64,000 nt of DNA from JACKDX01 sp964640175 (GTDB taxonomy: Bacteria; Myxococcota_A; Polyangia; Polyangiales; GCA-016699535), in the NCBI GenBank assembly GCA_964640175.1, contig CAZXFW010000002.1, positions 248,001 to 312,000 on the forward strand. The letters are read 5' to 3'. The notes under the pieces are model-generated. The model did not search any database and was not told the DNA's origin. It worked only from the letters and a program-made list of their open reading frames with translations. Below, one piece after another: positions 58,356 through 64,000 of the stretch. A program made the translations under genes and the position numbers. How positions within the stretch are numbered: the stretch's first letter is position 1; each line of letters begins with the position of its first letter.

Positions 58356-59356
58356 ACAGACTTTGGTCACTGCTGGCCTTCATCATCGGTGGAACACTGG
58401 CAGGGTTAGCCCTTTCATCAAGCGTACAGGCTTTGCCTGAAAGCCACCTGCCCACACCTAAGCTTACGATAACACCCGCAAAGGGTGTTAAAACGGGCCA
58501 ACTTGTGCACGTCAGCGTCCATGTGATGGCCCAGCCTAACGATCGCCTCGTAGCGATTCCTCCGCAATTTACACCGTTAGAAGTGCACGCCAAAACACAC
58601 ACTCACACCAAAGCGGATAACCGGATAAAGCATGAATTTAGATTCGACTTGTTACCCTTGGCACCAGGATTTTTTTCGATCCCATCCATTGAGATCCAAG
58701 TGCTCAGCGCTTCAGGAAACGTTGGATCCATTCAGACTTCAGCGCAAACGATTCAGGTGCAAGCCTGGCTTGCCAATGAACCTCAAGCAAAGCTCAAAGG
58801 TGTCGCCAAACATGACATCAGTAAACCTGTCAGCGTGTGGCAAGACGATTACACACTTGTATGGGTTGGCGGTGGCCTATTGGCTCTCTTGTTGGCAGGA
58901 TTATTGGCTTTGGCATTGCATCGATTTTGGAAAGCACGTCAACGCACTTTAACGCCTCCCTCTCCCCCCCGCCCTCCATGGGACATCGCTCAAGAAAAAC
59001 TCGAAACACTTTGGCAAGAACGTGAACCATTGTTTGAACAGAATCGAGGTGCGGAACTCGTGGATCGATTGAGCGACATCGTTCGCGAGTATTTGGGCCT
59101 TCGCTACGATTTCGAAGGACTGGAAAGCACCACCGATGAGGTGCTTTCACGTATGCGGCGCCTGCGGCCGACACGACTATCACTTGAAACACTTGCGATG
59201 ACACTGTCCGAATGTGATCTGGTGAAATTTGCGAAAGCCGATGCTCAGCGCCAGCGAACAGAAGAGTTATTTAAGGAAATTCAACATGTTATTACAGTAA
59301 CCACACCACAGCCTCACGTCTCTTCCTCAACCGACGGAGCACCTCCTCATGCATAA
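58352..59356 (+). CDS. BatD/DUF4381-like membrane protein
   Basis: A 334-residue protein: signal or anchor helix (about 5-27), a periplasmic Ig/BatD-like beta domain (about 35-150, LTITPAKGVKTGQLVHVSV), one transmembrane helix (about 170-192, WVGGGLLALLLAGLLALAL), and a helical cytoplasmic domain with TPR-like character (AELVDRLSDIVREYLGLRY). This is the arrangement of the small protein between DUF58 and BatA in many Bat operons. The 8-nt overlap with batA and 4-nt overlap with the DUF58 gene show one operon. Confidence 0.75.
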   Translation: MNRLWSLLAFIIGGTLAGLALSSSVQALPESHLPTPKLTITPAKGVKTGQLVHVSVHVMAQPNDRLVAIPPQFTPLEVHAKTHTHTKADNRIKHEFRFDLLPLAPGFFSIPSIEIQVLSASGNVGSIQTSAQTIQVQAWLANEPQAKLKGVAKHDISKPVSVWQDDYTLVWVGGGLLALLLAGLLALALHRFWKARQRTLTPPSPPRPPWDIAQEKLETLWQEREPLFEQNRGAELVDRLSDIVREYLGLRYDFEGLESTTDEVLSRMRRLRPTRLSLETLAMTLSECDLVKFAKADAQRQRTEELFKEIQHVITVTTPQPHVSSSTDGAPPHA

Positions 59357-60467
59357 ATCCACGTTGTATGGTTGGCGGTCTTTCGTATGGACATGTGTCT
59401 TGTGCGCACTGAGCATCGTTTTTGTGCTTGCTATCATTCATCAACATTATGAAGTTCCGCTCCGCATCGGAAGCATTCGCTTCAAGAGACCTTTCGCGGC
59501 ATGGCTGTTGTTAGGACCTGTGCTTGTGTGGTTTACACGGGGGTTATTCCAGCATCGCTATAGCCCTCGTTTAAAGGTTTCCCTAGCAGCCAACATCGCT
59601 GAAGCAGGATCTAGCTTTCGTGCATGGCTGAGGCCCGTATTAGCTGGCCTGCGACTGAGTGCGTTGGTGCTTATGGTATTTGCTATCATGGGCCCTCAGA
59701 GCATTCATGCGCGGGGAACCACCCAGGTGCAAGGCATTGATCTCGTTTTAACACTGGATCTGTCCTTGTCGATGCAAGCTGAGGACATTCGGCCAAACAG
59801 GTTCATTGCCTCTAAGCAAGTGGTCGCAGAGTTTGTGGAACGACGTCCGCAAGATCGTATCGGAGCGGTTGTCTTCGGGCGCGATGCCTACACGCTTTTA
59901 CCACTCACCACAGACCATACCGCACTGATATCTTCTGTCATCGAATCAGAACTGGGCATGATTGACGGCAAAGGCACGGCCATCGGCAACGCAGTGGGCG
60001 TCGCACTCAATCGGCTGCGTCAATCAAAAGCCAAAAGCAAAGCCATCATTCTCCTTACTGACGGCAACTCTAATTCGGGAAACATCTCACCTGAACAAGC
60101 CGCAGGGTATGCACAAGCCATGGGCGTTAAAGTTTACACAGTCTTGATGGGAGCATCGGATGAAGCGCTCGCCTCTCAGAAACGTGGCGCATTTGGCATG
60201 GCACTTATGGATCGCGGCAATTTCCCCATCAATCCCGAGCTGTTGCAAGAAATGGCTCAAAAAACTGGCGGACAATATTTTCAGGTCACAGATCGTGAAG
60301 GGTTAGAACGTAGTTTTCATTCGATCCTTGATGAGCTTGAAAAAACCGATATTCAGGATGCGGGTGTCATGTATAGCGAGCTATTCATGGCAATGCTTAT
60401 CCCGGCATTGGCACTGTTATTTCTCGAATTGTTTGCCATGACCTTGGTGTTCCGGAGGTGGCCATGA
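59349..60467 (+). CDS. batA: BatA, VWA-domain membrane protein
   Basis: A 372-residue protein with hydrophobic helices near 15-33, 50-65 and 95-115 and at the C-terminus (about 345-366), enclosing a von Willebrand A domain. The metal-ion site is LTLDLSLSMQAEDIRPNR (DxSxS), with TTDH and the LLTDGNSNSGN strand carrying the Asp. Bat proteins were described in Bacteroides aerotolerance; their real role is probably envelope stress or complex assembly with MoxR. Confidence 0.92.
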   Translation: MHKSTLYGWRSFVWTCVLCALSIVFVLAIIHQHYEVPLRIGSIRFKRPFAAWLLLGPVLVWFTRGLFQHRYSPRLKVSLAANIAEAGSSFRAWLRPVLAGLRLSALVLMVFAIMGPQSIHARGTTQVQGIDLVLTLDLSLSMQAEDIRPNRFIASKQVVAEFVERRPQDRIGAVVFGRDAYTLLPLTTDHTALISSVIESELGMIDGKGTAIGNAVGVALNRLRQSKAKSKAIILLTDGNSNSGNISPEQAAGYAQAMGVKVYTVLMGASDEALASQKRGAFGMALMDRGNFPINPELLQEMAQKTGGQYFQVTDREGLERSFHSILDELEKTDIQDAGVMYSELFMAMLIPALALLFLELFAMTLVFRRWP

Positions 60468-61570
60468 TCTTAGGCGCTCCTCAGTGGTTGTGGCTATTGC
60501 CCGTGGTAGGCCTGGGATTCATTGCAGGCCTTTGGTCGTGGCGCGCACGCATGCGCGTTGCAAAGGACTTTGGGCGACGTGCTCATCTTGAACACCTTCA
60601 ATCCGGGAACCCTACCCGCTGGCGTATTGCCAAAGGCATCCTTGTCCTAACAGGATTAGCACTGACAGTGCTTGCCTTGGCTCGTCCCCAATATGGAAGT
60701 CGCTCTCTTTTACTTCGCAAGCGCGGAATTGATATTGTCATTGCATTGGATTTTTCAAAAAGCATGTTGGCTCAGGATGTGCGTCCCAGTCGCATTGAAC
60801 GTGCCAAAGCAGAGGTCATGCAGCTCATTGAGGAACTTGGCGGGGATCGGGTAGGCATCGTGGCCTTTGCTGGCGATACGATTGAGTTTCCAATGACCAC
60901 CGACTACACCGCCATTCGACTGTTTTTTCGGGATCTCAATCCCTTTGACATGCCTGTCGGTGGTACCGCGATTGGTCGCGCGCTCACAGCCGCACAGCAC
61001 ATGCTCGAACAGTCTCGAGAAGCCACAAAAAAAACCTCGCAACCTGATCAAGCAGTTATTCTCATCACGGACGGAGAAGACCACGCAGGAGAGCCTCTTG
61101 AAGCCGCAAAAGCACTTCATTCAATGGGAGCAAAACTTTTCGTGGTTGGCATTGGCTCGCGCACTCCAGAGCGCATCCCATTGCTTGCGCCCGATGGCTC
61201 ATGGGCAGGATATCTCAACGATGAAGAGGGCAAGCCTGTAACTACCTCCCTTACCTCACACAATGAAACGCAGTTGAAACAACTTGCCAAAGCAACCGGT
61301 GGCACGTATTTCCGCGCTGGACATGGTAGCGCAGGCATCCATAAAATTCGCCAACAGATCCACCGCATGAAACAGTCAGACCGTGATCATCGGCGAGTTA
61401 CTCAACACGAAGATCGTTATATAGTTGTTCTCATCCCGGCATTCCTATTGCTTGTACTTGAGGGGTTACTGCCTGAGGCATGGCTGAGGTCGCGAAGGCA
61501 GACGCATACGTTCACGCGACCCAAAGGACCGCTCACACGCACACGCCGACGCAAGGAAGCCGTGTCATGA
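60458..61570 (+). CDS. batB: BatB, VWA-domain membrane protein
   Basis: A 370-residue paralogue of BatA: two N-terminal helices (about 8-27 and 50-70), VWA domain with IALDFSKSMLAQDVRPSR (DxSxS), a MTTDYTAIR strand, and ILITDGEDHAGEPLEAAK, then a C-terminal helix (about 322-340). The 10-nt overlap with batA and 4-nt overlap with batC support strict co-translation. Confidence 0.92.
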   Translation: MAMILGAPQWLWLLPVVGLGFIAGLWSWRARMRVAKDFGRRAHLEHLQSGNPTRWRIAKGILVLTGLALTVLALARPQYGSRSLLLRKRGIDIVIALDFSKSMLAQDVRPSRIERAKAEVMQLIEELGGDRVGIVAFAGDTIEFPMTTDYTAIRLFFRDLNPFDMPVGGTAIGRALTAAQHMLEQSREATKKTSQPDQAVILITDGEDHAGEPLEAAKALHSMGAKLFVVGIGSRTPERIPLLAPDGSWAGYLNDEEGKPVTTSLTSHNETQLKQLAKATGGTYFRAGHGSAGIHKIRQQIHRMKQSDRDHRRVTQHEDRYIVVLIPAFLLLVLEGLLPEAWLRSRRQTHTFTRPKGPLTRTRRRKEAVS

Positions 61571-62445
61571 AGACCAGTAGCATACTCAGATGGCTGCCCA
61601 CCCACCGAAAGACCATGCTCCTGGGGAGTGCATGTCTGATAGTTTTAGGTGTGACCGCATGGCTGTCCGTCCTTAATGGGTGGGATCCACTGCGCTCGAA
61701 GAATCGGTCGGTAGAAGCTGGCAACCGTGCCATCGGACAAGGAAATGTTAACGCTGCCCTGTCCCACTATGATAAGGCCATCAAAACGCTGCCATCTGAA
61801 CCTGGAGTACACCTGAATAGAGGACTAGCGTTGCGGGCCCTCGGCAAAGAAGACTTAGCCCAGCAGGCTTTCCGTACTGCGTCGGAATTGAATGGCAGCC
61901 GGAAAATCCGCGCAGAAGCCTTTTACAACCTGGGTATCGGCGTCTACCAACACGCCGAAAAATTGCTTACACAGAAAGACTACACCCAAGCCCAACAAGG
62001 ATTCAAAGACGCCGTCGAAGCCTTTAAACAAGCACTTCGCCTTGCGCCTGGACACCAGAAGGCAGCATGGAATCTTGAGCTAGCACTTTTGCAGCTTCAA
62101 GACGCTCAGCAAAAGCAACAACAGCAAGAAAACGAAAAAAAGGAACAGGACGAAAAAAGCCAAGACTCGTCCAAGGACCCACAAGACAAAAACAAAGAGA
62201 ATCCATCTCCTCAGCAGCCTCAGGAACAGAATAAGCAGCCTTCGGAATCGAAGCCAAAAGACGCTACTCCTTCACAACCAGAACCAACCAAGCCCAAGGA
62301 CAGCCCTTCAACCCAAACGCAACCCTTACCCTCTGAAGCTGAGCAAGTGCTCGACACCTTACAAAAGCGCGAAGAAAACCTGGAGCGTCACAAAGCCCGT
62401 CTACGGTCCCTCCAAGAAAACCGTCGACCTTTAAAAGATTGGTAA
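61567..62445 (+). CDS. batC: BatC, TPR protein
   Basis: A 292-residue protein. One N-terminal helix (about 18-37), then TPR units: AGNRAIGQGNVNAALSHYDK, HLNRGLALRALGKEDLAQQA, and EAFYNLGIGVYQHAEKLL. Residues 185-265 are a low-complexity Gln/Lys/Glu/Pro/Ser region (KQQQQENEKKEQDEK). The end (TLQKREENLERHKARLRSL) is the BatC helix. ATG 61567 overlaps the batB stop by 4 nt. Confidence 0.9.
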   Translation: MKTSSILRWLPTHRKTMLLGSACLIVLGVTAWLSVLNGWDPLRSKNRSVEAGNRAIGQGNVNAALSHYDKAIKTLPSEPGVHLNRGLALRALGKEDLAQQAFRTASELNGSRKIRAEAFYNLGIGVYQHAEKLLTQKDYTQAQQGFKDAVEAFKQALRLAPGHQKAAWNLELALLQLQDAQQKQQQQENEKKEQDEKSQDSSKDPQDKNKENPSPQQPQEQNKQPSESKPKDATPSQPEPTKPKDSPSTQTQPLPSEAEQVLDTLQKREENLERHKARLRSLQENRRPLKDW

Positions 62446-62448
62446 TCT

Positions 62449-64000
62449 ATGGGTCAGAGGCTTTACTTTCCAATGGGTGTTTTGCTTGCGTCCAGCATCA
62501 CAACTGTGGTGTCTGCGCAGACCGCTACTTTATCGATCGAAGCAGAAACAGAGCAACTTACTCCTGGACAGGTATTTCTTCTTGAGATACGCGCCGATGT
62601 TGAAAACGGTGATACGGATAATCTAAAGCTGCCCAATTTGGATGCGTTTGAAGTTTTGGGGCATGACGTATCTACGCCGATGCAATTCAGTTTTAGCTTT
62701 GGTTTTCGAGGAGCCGTGCGCACCATGCGTTCCACGGTCATACACCGCTTCAAACTGCGAGCACCAACGTCGCAAGGCCGCCATAGCATCGGCCCCGCCC
62801 TTTTAAGACTTAAAGGCAAGGCATTTACCAGCAATGTTGTCACGGTCACTGTTGCTGGTGTTGGCAGCACACACCCTAACAGCACAATGGACCCGACAAG
62901 AGCCATACCTCCCGAAGGAGAGCTGACTGGCGCCCACTACGACAGCAAAGCCTTCATCAGAACTGTCATCGATAACAAAACACCGTACGTTGGCGAGCAA
63001 GTCACGGTATCCTTTTTCCTCTATCTCGACGGCACATTGCGAGCATCGCCTGTGGTAACGCAAGAACCCACGATGCAGGGGTTTTGGACACACGATTTGC
63101 TCGGCTCTGCTCGAGCCTTAGAGCCAACAGTTCAACTCGTAAACGGACAGCCTTTTCGCGTCTACCTTCTACGTCGCATTGCAGCGTTTGCGCTCGATGC
63201 TGGTAAAACAAGCGTTGGAGCCATGCGAGTGAATATCCCAACTGGCTCTATTTTTGATGTATTTAACGGCTCCCTCCCTAGAGACCTCGAAAGAGCAAGC
63301 AACGACATCGTATTATCCATTAAACCACTGCCATCCCATGGTCCACCCAACGACGCTCCCGTACACATCGGCAGCATAGCATTGACTGCAGCTATTGATC
63401 GAACAGATATTGCAACACTGGATGCCGTCAAGTTTCGTATAATCGCACAAGGCACAGGCAACCTAGCGGGGCTTAACTTTCAATTGCCTGCTATTCCCGG
63501 ATTGCAACTACTCGCACCTGAGACTCACGATGAGGTTCGGGCCGTAGATGGCGTTGTCAGTGGCACACGTACCATGGAATGGTTAGTGATTCCCCAACAA
63601 CCAGGAAATTATACAATCCCTGCTATTACTGCACATGTTTGGAACCCTCAAACGCGAACCTTCACGCTAACCCATTCAGAACCAATCAGTTTACGTTCGA
63701 CAGGCAAAGGAGTTGCTCCAGGAACCGATGCGATTGCACCTGACTCTATTGCATCTCCAACGTTTGGCCCGATCCGCCTTCATAGCAAGCTAACCCGTGA
63801 CGCGCCGCCATTCGTCCAGAATCCGTGGTATCTCGCACTCATGGTTTTGCCTGCATTAGGAACACTTTTTGTATACGTCACCACTCGATCTAACGAACCG
63901 AGAAAACAAAAACGACACCGTAACATCGATAAAAAATCAGCCCTTTGGCTACAAGATCGCCTCAAACAATTGGAATCCACTGAGAGTTGGAATAATCCAC
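62449..64000 (+). CDS. batD: BatD (oxygen-tolerance protein), cut by the window end
   Basis: An open frame of 517 codons without a stop before the right edge. It starts at ATG 62449, 3 nt after the batC stop. A signal peptide (LASSITTVVSAQTATL) is followed by the BatD beta-domain repeats (TEQLTPGQVFLLEIRADV, YVGEQVTVSFFLYLDG), a transmembrane helix near residue 460 (WYLALMVLPALGTLFVYV) and a basic cytoplasmic tail (RKQKRHRN). BatD sits in the inner membrane and acts in the periplasm with BatA/B/C. The C-terminal part is missing here. Confidence 0.92.
   Translation, partial: MGQRLYFPMGVLLASSITTVVSAQTATLSIEAETEQLTPGQVFLLEIRADVENGDTDNLKLPNLDAFEVLGHDVSTPMQFSFSFGFRGAVRTMRSTVIHRFKLRAPTSQGRHSIGPALLRLKGKAFTSNVVTVTVAGVGSTHPNSTMDPTRAIPPEGELTGAHYDSKAFIRTVIDNKTPYVGEQVTVSFFLYLDGTLRASPVVTQEPTMQGFWTHDLLGSARALEPTVQLVNGQPFRVYLLRRIAAFALDAGKTSVGAMRVNIPTGSIFDVFNGSLPRDLERASNDIVLSIKPLPSHGPPNDAPVHIGSIALTAAIDRTDIATLDAVKFRIIAQGTGNLAGLNFQLPAIPGLQLLAPETHDEVRAVDGVVSGTRTMEWLVIPQQPGNYTIPAITAHVWNPQTRTFTLTHSEPISLRSTGKGVAPGTDAIAPDSIASPTFGPIRLHSKLTRDAPPFVQNPWYLALMVLPALGTLFVYVTTRSNEPRKQKRHRNIDKKSALWLQDRLKQLESTESWNNP

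Noticed and set aside
1..64000. CRISPR arrays, tRNA or rRNA genes, insertion sequences
   Set aside because: No spaced repeats with a CRISPR layout, no tRNA cloverleaf with CCA-type end, no rRNA motifs and no transposase frame were seen.

Overview
The window looks like chromosomal DNA of a Gram-negative deltaproteobacterium in the wide sense, most likely Myxococcota or a Bradymonadales-like relative, from a draft assembly. The indications are a fibro-slime lipoprotein, Cys-rich HCGGC-type lipoproteins, a CxxxY-type CcmE, a Bacteroidetes/Bacillus-style three-gene succinate dehydrogenase with cytochrome b558, F0 ATP synthase genes separate from F1, meso-DAP-type MurE and PyrR upstream of pyrB. 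The name is inference from gene families; no rRNA or tRNA is present. A 100-N scaffold gap lies at 34993-35092.

Layout. 1-4971 (+): an operon-like run of a degenerate lysine-6-aminotransferase-like protein, a C45 acyltransferase/hydrolase, an intact class III aminotransferase and both subunits of a 3-oxoacid CoA-transferase, probably amino-acid or short-acyl-CoA catabolism. 4979-14134: mixed single genes (FHA protein, NlpC/P60 hydrolase, PilZ protein, MiaE, glycosyltransferase, SMUG1 uracil-DNA glycosylase, class I aminotransferase, PA0069-type radical SAM protein with a LexA-like box, an orphan D12 adenine methylase, lysine 2,3-aminomutase). 14157-17568: sdhCAB. 17708-27663: a 10-kb island of secreted lipoproteins (fibro-slime, PPC-like, Cys-rich, and two large unrecognised ones), interrupted by a DedA gene and followed by a Phd/PIN toxin-antitoxin pair. 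28382-32023: LD-carboxypeptidase, a DUF2254-like membrane protein and an HD-domain protein resembling the tail of CCA-adding enzymes.

32078-48056 (-): the division and cell wall cluster in the order mraZ-rsmH-ftsL-ftsI-murE-murF-mraY-murD-ftsW-murG-murC-[gap]-ftsQ-ftsA-ftsZ, largely with overlapping starts and stops. A promoter and three 10-bp MraZ boxes can be read upstream of mraZ. The apparent 529-codon ORF crossing the gap is an artefact joining the front of MurC to the tail of FtsQ.

48298-56251: a small membrane protein and thiL (+), an LPG-synthase-TM protein (-), an SRPBCC-like fragment and a DUF1554 lipoprotein (+), then pyrB, pyrR and ccmE, and the F0 operon atpZ-atpI-atpB-atpE (all -). 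56443-64000 (+): a Bat (aerotolerance-type) operon: moxR, DUF58, a BatD-like membrane protein, batA, batB, batC and batD, the last running off the window.

The most unusual items are the pair of large lipoproteins at 23594-27663, the pseudo-enzyme at the left end, a small dispersed intergenic repeat family placed just upstream of two gene starts (50696-50772 and 56341-56420), a hairpin holding the ftsA ribosome binding site in its loop, and the SOS-like box before the radical SAM gene.
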